From: Candidatus Gorgonimonas leptogorgiae
GTDB taxonomy: Bacteria; Pseudomonadota; Gammaproteobacteria; Pseudomonadales; Endozoicomonadaceae
NCBI GenBank assembly: GCA_929200515.1
Contig: CAKNAD010000059.1
Location: forward strand, 1-12,899
Reading direction: 5' to 3'
DNA: 12,899 nucleotides
Below, in pieces: positions 6,981-12,899 of the stretch. A program made the translations under genes and the position numbers. Below the pieces are notes generated by a model. It was not told the origin of the DNA, did not search any database, and saw only the letters and a list, made by a program, of their open reading frames with translations. The stretch's first letter is position 1; every line of letters begins with the position of its first letter.

Positions 6981-8468
6981 TTAATTACTAGCACTATCAA
7001 ACCATGGTTTGCGTGCAGTCATAATTAGTTCTCCCGCTTTGTCTACGTCGATGCCTTCAATTACTAGCAATTCATCTATTGATTGATCTGCTAAATCTTC
7101 CATGGACATAATCCCATTTCTAGCTAATTTAGTAGCTAAATCCGCATCCATTCCTTCCATATTTAGTAAGTCTTCAGAAGGGGTTGTTGATGCTTCAAGT
7201 TTTTCTTGTTTAGCAAGCTCTAAAGTTAATAATTTATCTTTAGTTTTTGCTTGTAACTCTTTTGCAAGCTCTGGTGTGACACCGATAGCAGATGCAAATT
7301 CTTCGGCTGGTGCGCAGTCAATTTCTTTTAAACTTTGAAAACCTTCGGTGTATAGTGTTTTAGCTAAATCGTCAGTTATATCTAGCATACTAATAAGACT
7401 TTCTATAGCTTTTGCTTTTTCTGATACAGCTTGTTTTTCAGACATTACATTTAGTTGCCAGCCAATTAAATCACTTGCTAATTTAACATTTTGACCGCCA
7501 CGACCTATAGACTGTGCTAAATTATCTTCAGACACGACTAAATCCATGCTTTTGTTGTTTTCATCTACGATGACAGAAATCACCTCAGCTGGCTGCATAG
7601 CATTTATTGCATATTGAACCGGATCTTGATCATAAAGGACAACATCAACTCTCTCGTTACAAAGTTCATTTGAAACAGCTTGAACTCTAGATCCTCGCAT
7701 GCCAACACAAGCACCTATAGGATCAATGCGACCATCATTTGTTTTGACGGATATTTTAGCTCTTGATCCTGGATCGCGCGATGCACTCTTTATTTCAATA
7801 ATTTCTTCAAGAATTTCAGGTACTTCTAACCTAAATAGCTCTGTAATAAAACGTGGTTCTATCCTTGATAAAATAATCTGTGGCTTGCTAGCGTCATCTA
7901 CTATTTCTTTTAGAAAGGCTTTTATATGATCACCAGTCTTAAAGTGTTCCTTAGGAATTAGTAAATCCTTTTTTATAATTCCTTCTGCTTTATTGGCAAG
8001 ATCTACAATTAGCTTATCTCGGGTTACTTTTTTTACAGTGCCTTTTACTAAGGTTCCTACTTTATCTTTAAATAATTCAGCTGATTTAACCTTTTCAGCA
8101 AGTTTTATTTTGCTAAAGATAGATTGCTTAGCCATTTGTGTAGCAACTCGGCTAAACTCGCGAGAATCAATGGTTTCTTCAACTGTGTCGTTTACTTGTA
8201 AATTTTCATCTAGCTGTTTAGCTTCAGATAGTTTGATATGATTAATATTTTCAGGATCAAATTCCACGTCATCAACAACTAACTTACGTCTGACGGTAGT
8301 GCTATCTCCTGTTTTTCTGTCTATACTAGCTTTCACATCTATATCGTTTGAATATTTTTTTTTAACTGCTGTTTCTAATGCACATTCTAAAGATTCAAAA
8401 ATAACTTCTGAAGACACGCCTTTTTCATTAGAAACTAATTCAACCACTAACAGAATTTCTTTACTCAT
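6981..8468 (-). CDS. nusA: Transcription termination/antitermination factor NusA
   Basis: RNA polymerase-associated factor that modulates pausing, intrinsic termination and antitermination. At 495 residues it has the same length as E. coli NusA. In order: the N-terminal polymerase-binding domain (1-130), the S1 domain (about 135-200), KH1 with GMRG (256-259), KH2 with GRGG (322-325), and two acidic helix-hairpin-helix repeats (about 355-415 and 432-490) that bind the alpha-CTD or regulate RNA binding in beta/gammaproteobacteria. The ATG has AAGAGG at 8475-8480 as Shine-Dalgarno, six bases away. infB follows closely. Upstream, 663 bases without a gene separate it from rimP, which is unusual and suggests nusA has its own promoter. 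I could not pick a convincing one. Confidence 0.97.
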   Translation of the reverse strand: MSKEILLVVELVSNEKGVSSEVIFESLECALETAVKKKYSNDIDVKASIDRKTGDSTTVRRKLVVDDVEFDPENINHIKLSEAKQLDENLQVNDTVEETIDSREFSRVATQMAKQSIFSKIKLAEKVKSAELFKDKVGTLVKGTVKKVTRDKLIVDLANKAEGIIKKDLLIPKEHFKTGDHIKAFLKEIVDDASKPQIILSRIEPRFITELFRLEVPEILEEIIEIKSASRDPGSRAKISVKTNDGRIDPIGACVGMRGSRVQAVSNELCNERVDVVLYDQDPVQYAINAMQPAEVISVIVDENNKSMDLVVSEDNLAQSIGRGGQNVKLASDLIGWQLNVMSEKQAVSEKAKAIESLISMLDITDDLAKTLYTEGFQSLKEIDCAPAEEFASAIGVTPELAKELQAKTKDKLLTLELAKQEKLEASTTPSEDLLNMEGMDADLATKLARNGIMSMEDLADQSIDELLVIEGIDVDKAGELIMTARKPWFDSASN

Positions 8469-8904
8469 ACTCTGCCTCTTTGCTTAATTACAACAATGCA
8501 GCAAAATTAACTGCTATAAATAAACCGCAACATTATTTACTTGCTATTTGAATAAACACATTTTTATACAAGCATATAACTCTTATAAAAATTTAAATTT
8601 TGGCAAAATATTTTAGGAACTCTAAAAAGTATTCCTTTTTAATTAACACCTTAAAAATAAATTAAAACTTTCTAATAGTTATGGAAACCCGCATATTCAT
8701 CGCAATGTACATAGTTGCCGTTAAAATAAATTTCTATATTTTAACAAAACAATAATCTTAAGTATGAAGATATAATTTCACAAAGACAATTGAGCACACA
8801 TAGCTTATACGTGAAGGTATGTAATATCTTAAGCTCGATAAAGATGTTATGCCCTATAAAGAGAGTGAAACATTTAGATCGCTTTTGATAACAAGTTTTT
8901 GAGG

Positions 8905-8943
8905 TTAAACGGCTTTAATTTTTAAAGCAGACGCTTCGTTTAA
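8905..8943. other. Nested inverted repeat in the rimP-nusA gap
   Basis: Outer arms TTAAACG (8905-8911) and CGTTTAA (8937-8943) enclose an inner perfect hairpin GCTTTAA-TTT-TTAAAGC (8912-8928), stacked directly on the outer 5' arm, with AGACGCTT bulged on the 3' side. Fourteen perfect base pairs in 39 bases suggest a structured RNA, a protein-binding site or an element remnant. Neither strand has a clean U tract after it, so a simple terminator is unlikely. Confidence 0.45.
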
Positions 8944-9090
8944 AAAACAAAAATCCATTACCCAAATAATGTGCTTTTATCTGCAAGGGATATCTTTAAA
9001 ACCATATAACAATACTTAAAAACAGTGCCTTTATTAAAACAATATCTAGATTAGAGGCTAAAAATATATATGCTACCTAAAACTCGTATT

Positions 9091-9123
9091 TTAAAAATAA
9101 TAGATATTTGGCTTAGCAAATAT
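9091..9123 (-). terminator. Terminator-like hairpin after rimP
   Basis: On the minus strand ATATTTG-CTAAGC-CAAATAT forms a perfect 7-bp stem, followed by CTATTATTTTT. It starts nine bases after the rimP stop codon. The stem is AU rich and therefore weak, so termination may be partial. Together with the long gap it suggests rimP and nusA are largely separate transcription units here. Confidence 0.5.
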
Positions 9124-9131
9124 AATATCCT

Positions 9132-9599
9132 CTACATACCATCATAATTTGGAACAATTTTAGCTTTTTTTATACAACTAAAAGGGATGACAAATTCTTC
9201 ATTATTTGCTATCAATACTACATCAAAACCTTCTATCCCTTTGATAATACCTGTAACTGTTCTTTTGCCATCAAAAGGAGAAAAAAGAACAACTCGTGCT
9301 TCTTCTCCTATCATTTCTTGATAATTGCTTAAGTCAAATAGAGGTCGGTCTAATCCAGGAGAAGATACTTCTAAGGTATAATCACCTAAGTCAAAATTTT
9401 CAACCTCAAAAAAATCAAGTAATTGTCTTGTAACTTTTTCACAATCAGATACCGAAATACCTCTGTCTTGACAATCTATATAGACCCTAACTAAAAAGCC
9501 ATTTTTTTTGCTAAGCATCTCAATTCCCCATAAAGAGTATTCTAGAGATGTAACAATTGGATCTATTGATGTCCTTAACTTTTCAATAGATGTTGCCAC
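9132..9599 (-). CDS. rimP: Ribosome maturation factor RimP
   Basis: Assists assembly of the 30S subunit. The 155-residue length is typical. The family motif EVSSPGLDRPLF is present at about residues 82-93, preceded by the alpha/beta N-terminal domain and followed by the Sm-like barrel domain (VVLFSPFDGKRTVTGIIKGI). The start is GTG at 9599, chosen because a strong GGAGG (+ strand CCTCC, 9610-9614) lies ten bases upstream and the N-terminus aligns with the family. It sits directly after the initiator tRNA gene, as in E. coli, with a terminator-like hairpin in between, but is unusually far from nusA. Confidence 0.94.
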   Translation of the reverse strand: MATSIEKLRTSIDPIVTSLEYSLWGIEMLSKKNGFLVRVYIDCQDRGISVSDCEKVTRQLLDFFEVENFDLGDYTLEVSSPGLDRPLFDLSNYQEMIGEEARVVLFSPFDGKRTVTGIIKGIEGFDVVLIANNEEFVIPFSCIKKAKIVPNYDGM

Positions 9600-9620
9600 G
9601 ATTACTTAACCTCCAAAAAC

Positions 9621-9643
9621 AAAAAAAGAGCTAAAAAAGCCCT
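9621..9643 (-). terminator. Terminator or attenuator between initiator tRNA-Met and rimP
   Basis: On the minus strand AGGGCT (9643-9638) pairs with AGCTCT (9632-9627) across a TTTTT loop, with one G:U pair, followed by a T run at 9626-9621. It lies just upstream of the rimP Shine-Dalgarno. In E. coli transcription also passes an intrinsic terminator between metY and rimP, so partial read-through is a reasonable inference. Confidence 0.6.
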
Positions 9644-9687
9644 GTGATTAGTTTTATAACAGTAAGTTAATAAAATTTTAAGTTATT

Positions 9688-9764
9688 TGGTAGCGGGAGC
9701 TGGATTTGAACCAACGACCTTCGGATTATGAGCCCGACGAGCTACCATGCTGCTCCATCCCGCG
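9688..9764 (-). tRNA. metY: Initiator tRNA-Met (CAU)
   Basis: 77 bases including encoded CCA (+ strand TGG at 9688-9690). Anticodon CAU is at 9730-9728. Initiator features are present: a C1:U72 mismatch at the end of the acceptor stem, A11:U24 in the D stem (GAGC/GCUC), and consecutive G:C pairs in the anticodon stem. However, base 39 is U, so the third pair of the usual G29-G30-G31 / C39-C40-C41 set is a G31:U39 wobble. T loop UUCAAAU is normal. Position between tRNA-Leu(GAG) and rimP matches metY of E. coli. A strong promoter lies just upstream. Confidence 0.97.
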
Positions 9765-9780
9765 TCTATTTACAATACAT

Positions 9781-9809
9781 AGTATATATATAGCTCTCTA
9801 CCTTAGCAA
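9781..9809 (-). promoter_or_regulatory. Sigma-70-type promoter of initiator tRNA-Met (and rimP)
   Basis: On the minus strand TTGCTA (9809-9804), a 17-base spacer, then TATACT (9786-9781). The predicted start is near 9774, about ten bases before the mature tRNA, which is the usual layout for a tRNA promoter. Matches to consensus are 4/6 and 5/6. Confidence 0.7.
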
Positions 9810-9911
9810 GAAAAATATAAATATTAATCAGATACTAAAAATAACACTCAATTATTATTTAATACCTAATAACAAGCTTTGCTTTAACTAAAAATCAGTG
9901 CTTTAATAATT

Positions 9912-9998
9912 TGGTGCCGAAGGCGGGACTTGAACCCGCATGACTATAAAGCCACTGCCCCCTCAAGACAGCGTGTCTACCAATTCCACCACTTCGGC
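9912..9998 (-). tRNA. leuU: tRNA-Leu (GAG)
   Basis: 87 bases with encoded CCA and a long variable arm, as expected for a class II tRNA. The acceptor stem GCCGAAG pairs with CUUCGGC. Anticodon GAG lies at 9964-9962 in loop UUGAGGG. D-loop (AAUUGGUAGACACGC) and T-arm (GCGGGUUCAAGUCCCGC) are canonical. It sits between secG and the initiator tRNA as leuU does in E. coli, 71 bases after the secG stop. No separate promoter is clear, so it is probably made from the tpiA-secG transcript. Confidence 0.97.
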
Positions 9999-10069
9999 TA
10001 CAAATATTAACACATATACTTTCAAATAGAAGGTGTATGCTTAAAAAATATTACACTACTTTAAATTCA

Positions 10070-10426
10070 CTACTTATCGGAATTTGTTGTAGATTCTACT
10101 TCATTGTTAGTATCTAGGTCAAGAGGAGAATCAGTTTTTAACTGTATTTCTTTGTGTTCTATTTCTGTAGGAGTAAACTCAAACTGCTCTTTACTGTTTT
10201 TTTTGGCAATAAACGCTAACGATAAATTTGTTGCGAAAAAAATACAAGCTAGTAAAGTAATTAGCTTGGTTAAAAATCCTGTAGAGCTTTGGCTACCAAA
10301 AACAGTTTGCGAAGCTCCTGAGTTAAAGCTTACTCCTACTTGAGAGCCTTTGCCCTGTTGTAAAATTATAAAAAAAACTAGGCTAATAGAGGCCAAAACA
10401 TGGACTACTAAAATCATTGTCTCCAT
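10070..10426 (-). CDS. secG: Protein-export membrane protein SecG
   Basis: Accessory subunit of the SecYEG translocon that increases translocation efficiency. 118 residues. Two membrane segments (about 4-22 and 55-75) flank the conserved loop with LQQGKGSQVG and a Ser/Gly-rich stretch ending near TGFLTKL. The C-terminal tail (80-118) is acidic and Thr/Ser-rich. The start METMILVV matches the length of the E. coli N-terminus and overlaps the tpiA end by 13 bases; an alternative ATG at 10417 overlaps the tpiA stop as ATGA. Either way translation is coupled to tpiA. The order tpiA-secG-tRNA-Leu is common in gammaproteobacteria. Confidence 0.93.
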   Translation of the reverse strand: METMILVVHVLASISLVFFIILQQGKGSQVGVSFNSGASQTVFGSQSSTGFLTKLITLLACIFFATNLSLAFIAKKNSKEQFEFTPTEIEHKEIQLKTDSPLDLDTNNEVESTTNSDK

Positions 10427-11193
10427 ATTGTATTTGCAACCTTAATTATTGAATTAAATTTATCTAATGAAACAGAGGCTTTCCCTAATAAGCCGCCATC
10501 TATATCTTGTTGAGAGAGTAAATCCTGTGCGTTTTCAGGATTAATGCTACCGCCATAAATAATTCTAGTTTGGTTAGCTAAATCACTGCTTACTTTAGAG
10601 CACAGGGATCTTATATGTTCGTGCATCTCTTGAGCTATTTCACTACTCGCACTTTCTCCTGTACCTATTGCCCATACGGGTTCATAAGCGATAATAAAAT
10701 TTATTAAATGTTCAGTAGAGCTGGTAATCTCTAGTATTTTATCTAGCTGTTGCTTAATTACAGATTTTGCATTGCCAGATTTTCTTTGTTGTTGTGTTTC
10801 TCCAACGCAAACTATTGGAACTATACTTTCTTTAACTAAGGCAGTAAATTTTTTAGCTATTGTATCATCTTGCTCATGAAACAATTGTCTTCTTTCAGAG
10901 TGTCCGATAATAGCATGAGTGCAGTTTACTGATTTTAGCATAGGCGCTGAAATTTCACCAGTATAAGAACCAGAGCTATACATAGAGACATTTTGTGCAC
11001 CTAGTTTAATAGCTTTATTTTCTAATAAACTCTGTACTTGATGCAAGTATACATAAGGTGGTAATACTATCACCTCTAATTGTTGTGTATTATGAATAAT
11101 ACCTGTAGACAAAGTTGTAACATCTTCAGGAGAAATATTCATTTTCCAATTACCCGCAATAATAGGAATTCTCTTAGTATTGTTATTCTGCAT
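10414..11193 (-). CDS. tpiA: Triosephosphate isomerase
   Basis: Interconverts dihydroxyacetone phosphate and glyceraldehyde 3-phosphate in glycolysis and gluconeogenesis. A 259-residue TIM barrel, close to the usual 250-255. Active-site residues are N15 and K17 in AGNWKMN, H98 in IIGHSERR, and E171 in AYEPVWAIGTG, where loop 6 is 173-179. Phosphate-binding YGGSINPEN (213-221) and DGGLLGKAS (232-240) are intact. The ATG at 11193 has only a weak ribosome binding site. A promoter with a perfect TATAAT lies about 66 bases upstream, and the gene overlaps secG. Confidence 0.96.
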   Translation of the reverse strand: MQNNNTKRIPIIAGNWKMNISPEDVTTLSTGIIHNTQQLEVIVLPPYVYLHQVQSLLENKAIKLGAQNVSMYSSGSYTGEISAPMLKSVNCTHAIIGHSERRQLFHEQDDTIAKKFTALVKESIVPIVCVGETQQQRKSGNAKSVIKQQLDKILEITSSTEHLINFIIAYEPVWAIGTGESASSEIAQEMHEHIRSLCSKVSSDLANQTRIIYGGSINPENAQDLLSQQDIDGGLLGKASVSLDKFNSIIKVANTIWRQ

Positions 11194-11237
11194 AGTTGCA
11201 CCCAGTTGCTAACAGCGCTTTAATTAAAGTAATTGTG

Positions 11238-11255
11238 TAATTCAATTATGAATTA
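11238..11255. promoter_or_regulatory. Inverted repeat at the tpiA transcription start
   Basis: TAATTCA (11238-11244) and TGAATTA (11249-11255) form a perfect 7-bp dyad around four bases. It begins a few bases downstream of the -10 box and covers the predicted start site, a position suited to an operator or a 5' hairpin. The regulator, if any, is unknown. Confidence 0.35.
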
Positions 11256-11258
11256 TGG

Positions 11259-11287
11259 ATTATACACAACACACAAAATATAAGCAA
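11259..11287 (-). promoter_or_regulatory. Sigma-70-type promoter of tpiA-secG
   Basis: On the minus strand TTGCTT (11287-11282), a 17-base spacer, then a perfect TATAAT (11264-11259). The predicted start is near 11252, giving a leader of about 58 bases. It lies in the 143-base gap after prs, so tpiA need not depend on the prs transcript. Confidence 0.72.
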
Positions 11288-11336
11288 TACTAAAAGGTAA
11301 TTTGATTAAAAGTAAATGCTCAAGGTGTAGTATAGC

Positions 11337-12281
11337 TTACTGAAACATTTCACTTATCGATTTAGCGCTAATAATTCTTCTTATAGCTTCTGCTATCAAA
11401 AATGAGATATCTAGCTGTCTAATTTTGCCTATTGCTCGTAGCTGAGGACTAAGAGGGATAGTATTTGTTACCACTAGGCTATCTATAGGAGAGCTAGCTA
11501 TATTCTCTAATGCTTTGCCAGAAAGCACAGGATGAATAGAATAAGCATGAACCGCTAGTGCACCGCGATCTTTAAGTGCTTCCGCTGCCTTGCATAAGGT
11601 GCCTGCGGTGTCTACCATGTCGTCAACCATAATACAAGTACGCCCTGAAATATCACCAATAACATTCATTACCTGACTTTTATTAGCTTCAGGGCGTCTT
11701 TTATCGATTATTGCTAAGTCTGTATCTATCCTTTTTGCTATTGCTCTTGCACGCACAACTCCACCATGATCAGGTGAAACAACTATAGTATTTTTATAAT
11801 TTCTTTGTATTATATCTTCTAGAAATAAAGGAGATCCATAAATGTTATCCACGGGTATATTAAAAAAACCTTGAATTTGATCGGCATGTAAATCACAAGT
11901 TAATACTCTGTTAAATCCGACACTAGATAGCATATCTGCTACAACCTTAGCGCTTATAGCTACTCGGCTTGATCGTGGTCTGCGATCTTGACGGGAATAA
12001 CCAAAATAAGGAATAACTGCTGTTATTCTAGCGGCTGAAGATCGGCGTATTGCATCAGCGATAATCATCAGCTCCATGAGATTGTCATTAGTAGGATAGC
12101 ACACAGATTGTATTATAAAAACATCTTGGCCACGTACATTTTCTTTGATTTCAACAGCGCACTCGCCATCGCTAAAGCGACCAACATGAGCATTTCCCAT
12201 GGAAATGTTTAAGTTATTCGCGACTTTTTTACTTAATTCAGGATTAGAATTGCCACTAAAAATTTTAAAATTACTCAACAT
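11337..12281 (-). CDS. prs: Ribose-phosphate pyrophosphokinase (PRPP synthetase)
   Basis: Makes phosphoribosyl pyrophosphate from ribose 5-phosphate and ATP for purine, pyrimidine, NAD, histidine and tryptophan synthesis. 314 residues from the ATG at 12281 (MLSNFKIFSG), matching the 315-residue E. coli enzyme; an in-frame upstream ATG at 12314 would add 11 residues that the family lacks. Motifs: FSDGE (37-41), PYFGYSRQDRR (91-101, catalytic flexible loop), DLHADQIQGFF (130-140, with His132) and the PRPP loop DDMVDTAGT (220-228). The ribosome binding site AAGGGA is moderate. The 5' flank holds a strong inverted repeat at 12362-12394 and, beyond it, a TnpB element. Confidence 0.96.
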   Translation of the reverse strand: MLSNFKIFSGNSNPELSKKVANNLNISMGNAHVGRFSDGECAVEIKENVRGQDVFIIQSVCYPTNDNLMELMIIADAIRRSSAARITAVIPYFGYSRQDRRPRSSRVAISAKVVADMLSSVGFNRVLTCDLHADQIQGFFNIPVDNIYGSPLFLEDIIQRNYKNTIVVSPDHGGVVRARAIAKRIDTDLAIIDKRRPEANKSQVMNVIGDISGRTCIMVDDMVDTAGTLCKAAEALKDRGALAVHAYSIHPVLSGKALENIASSPIDSLVVTNTIPLSPQLRAIGKIRQLDISFLIAEAIRRIISAKSISEMFQ

Positions 12282-12717
12282 TATATTTCCCTTATAAAAT
12301 AATGAATAAAGCAATAAGCAGAATGTAATTTATACAGATTAAGCCTCAAAGTTTATATGTTTGTAATGCATTTTAAAAGTAAAAATGCATTACATTAATA
12401 ATACACCTTGAAAGTAAAGACATGGGGTATATATACACGTAGCAGATGAAAATGCTAGTTTTGTGTTTCAAAATATCCTGCGTGTAATAGCCTTTAGTGA
12501 ATCTAAGCATCGCACCTTAAACAGCAACATGTATATTTTAAACTTAATTCTGTATCAATCAATGACTAAATTATCATGCCATAAATATAAATAGCACAAG
12601 AAATATATTTATTATTTTGGTATTTGCAACCAAACTAAAACTTCTAATTTGCTGTGAATTATATAAGATTTTGTAATGTTATTTCAAGATATTTAATAGT
12701 TTTTAAACAGAATGAAG
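12282..12717. other. Intergenic region between prs and the TnpB element
   Basis: 436 bases without a defensible gene on either strand. It contains the prs leader and presumably its promoter (TATAAA-like boxes occur but none has a good -35 partner) and the 13-bp inverted repeat at 12362-12394. The part from about 12400 to 12717 shows nothing I can identify. Confidence 0.6.
12362..12394. repeat. Perfect 13-bp inverted repeat upstream of prs
   Basis: TGTAATGCATTTT (12362-12374) and AAAATGCATTACA (12382-12394) are exact reverse complements around seven bases. It lies 81-113 bases upstream of the prs ATG. It could be an operator or leader hairpin for prs, or a subterminal palindrome of a mobile element. 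It does not resemble the E. coli PurR box. On neither strand is it followed by a convincing U tract. Confidence 0.6.
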
Positions 12718-12734
12718 GTGACATGCTCCCCCTC

Positions 12735-12801
12735 CCCCTCCCTAAAGGAAGGGGCTTCCTAATTCATAGCGAATTGCTTAACCACGAGGATTAAGTCTTA
12801 T
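12735..12801 (-). ncRNA. Putative omega RNA (TnpB guide RNA) 3' scaffold
   Basis: In IS605-group elements the transcript covering the tnpB 3' end and right end folds into a scaffold, and the bases just outside the element serve as the guide. The three consecutive hairpins here fit that scaffold. If the RNA is made, its guide would begin near 12717 on the minus strand (CTTCATTCTG and onward). Expression is inferred from the family only, and the 5' limit may lie within or before the coding region. Confidence 0.5.
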
Positions 12802-12899
12802 TTACGCTCCAAAGGCTATGATCGCTTGCCCAGCGACTTTTATATTGATAGAAGCATTTAAGTCTCTATCGAGTAAAGTATTACAAGAACTGCAATGCC
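12802..12899 (-). CDS. tnpB: RNA-guided nuclease TnpB, C-terminal fragment (5' part outside window)
   Basis: The last 32 codons are visible: HCSSCNTLLDRDLNASINIK followed by VAGQAIIAFGA and a TAA stop (12804-12802). CSSC is the second half of the TnpB zinc ribbon. DRDLNASINI is the conserved RuvC-III segment containing the last catalytic aspartate, so the end of the nuclease is intact. TnpB is the compact RNA-guided DNA endonuclease of IS200/IS605/IS607 elements, related to Cas12. The start and the rest of the domains lie beyond the right edge, so I cannot say whether the whole gene is functional. Confidence 0.9.
   Translation of the reverse strand, partial: HCSSCNTLLDRDLNASINIKVAGQAIIAFGA

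Larger units (their letters stand above)
8469..9131. other. 663-bp gap without a gene between rimP and nusA
   Basis: rimP and nusA are normally almost contiguous, so this gap is remarkable. It is very AT rich and has no frame I would defend as a gene. It holds a terminator-like hairpin right after rimP (9091-9123), a nested inverted repeat (8905-8943) and a 14-bp AT palindrome, AAAATTTAAATTTT, at 8588-8601. A 24-codon + strand frame at 8681-8755 has an ATG but no ribosome binding site. The gap may contain the nusA promoter, an untranslated leader, an unannotated small RNA, or the decayed remains of an inserted element; the sequence alone does not decide. Confidence 0.7.
12718..12899 (-). mobile_element. 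IS200/IS605-type element, right end plus 3' end of tnpB (continues past the window)
   Basis: Reading on the minus strand, the end of tnpB is followed by a bulged hairpin (12794-12778), a second hairpin AATTC/GAATT (12775-12761), and a third, CCCCTTCC-TTTA-GGGAGGGG (12754-12735). Then come GGAG and a CATGTCAC tip near 12718. This is the typical right-end plan of TnpB elements and matches, in architecture but not sequence, the one at 1-53. No TnpA gene is in the window. The left end lies outside, so completeness cannot be judged. Confidence 0.8.

Noticed and set aside
8681..8755. Small + strand frame of 24 codons (METRIFIAMYIV...), possibly a small membrane protein, in the rimP-nusA gap
   Set aside because: It has an ATG and a hydrophobic stretch, but no Shine-Dalgarno and no promoter that I can defend, and frames of this length are common by chance.
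8745..8888. Open + strand stretch of about 47 codons in the rimP-nusA gap, overlapping the 24-codon frame's end
   Set aside because: There is no good start codon or ribosome binding site near its beginning and no recognisable motif; it may be chance or decayed sequence.
9706..9891. + strand open frame running across the initiator tRNA
   Set aside because: It overlaps a certain tRNA gene and its promoter on the other strand and has no ribosome binding site.
1..12899. CRISPR array, prophage or toxin-antitoxin module
   Set aside because: No regularly spaced repeats, integrase, phage structural genes or paired small toxin/antitoxin frames are visible; the only mobile signals are the two TnpB-element ends.

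Overview
This is an AT-rich stretch (by eye about one third G+C) of a gammaproteobacterial chromosome. The protein families and the conserved order secG - tRNA-Leu(GAG) - initiator tRNA-Met - rimP - nusA - infB - rbfA - truB match the arrangement known from E. coli and relatives. NusA also carries the two C-terminal acidic repeats typical of beta/gammaproteobacteria. The low G+C and the insertion-sequence ends would suit a Francisella-like or other host-associated lineage, but I cannot name the genus from the sequence.

Layout. Positions 1-53 are the right end of an IS200/IS605-type (TnpB) element whose body lies to the left of the window. pilD (prepilin peptidase, 94-900) is the only complete gene on the + strand and ends at a clear terminator. 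Everything else is on the minus strand, so transcription runs from high to low coordinates. In that order: the 3' end of a second TnpB gene with its right end (12718-12899); prs (PRPP synthetase); tpiA and secG (overlapping, behind a good promoter); tRNA-Leu(GAG); initiator tRNA-Met with its own promoter; rimP; a 663-bp gap without a gene; nusA; infB; rbfA; truB; metK; and an unrecognised 102-residue protein that converges on pilD.

How the genes work together. The core is the translation and transcription-factor block: initiator tRNA, ribosome maturation (RimP, RbfA), transcription elongation/termination (NusA), translation initiation (IF2) and tRNA modification (TruB). prs and metK supply PRPP and S-adenosylmethionine, tpiA serves glycolysis, and secG belongs to the Sec translocase. 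pilD processes type IV pilins or pseudopilins.

What departs from the usual picture. I did not find a clearly new multi-gene system. The notable points are: TnpB/omega-RNA right ends at both edges, facing inward; an unusually long gap with a terminator-like hairpin between rimP and nusA; a perfect 13-bp hairpin between infB and rbfA; an initiator tRNA with a G31:U39 wobble instead of the third G:C pair; a PilD without its zinc-binding cysteines; a perfect 13-bp inverted repeat upstream of prs; and metK in place of rpsO-pnp after truB.
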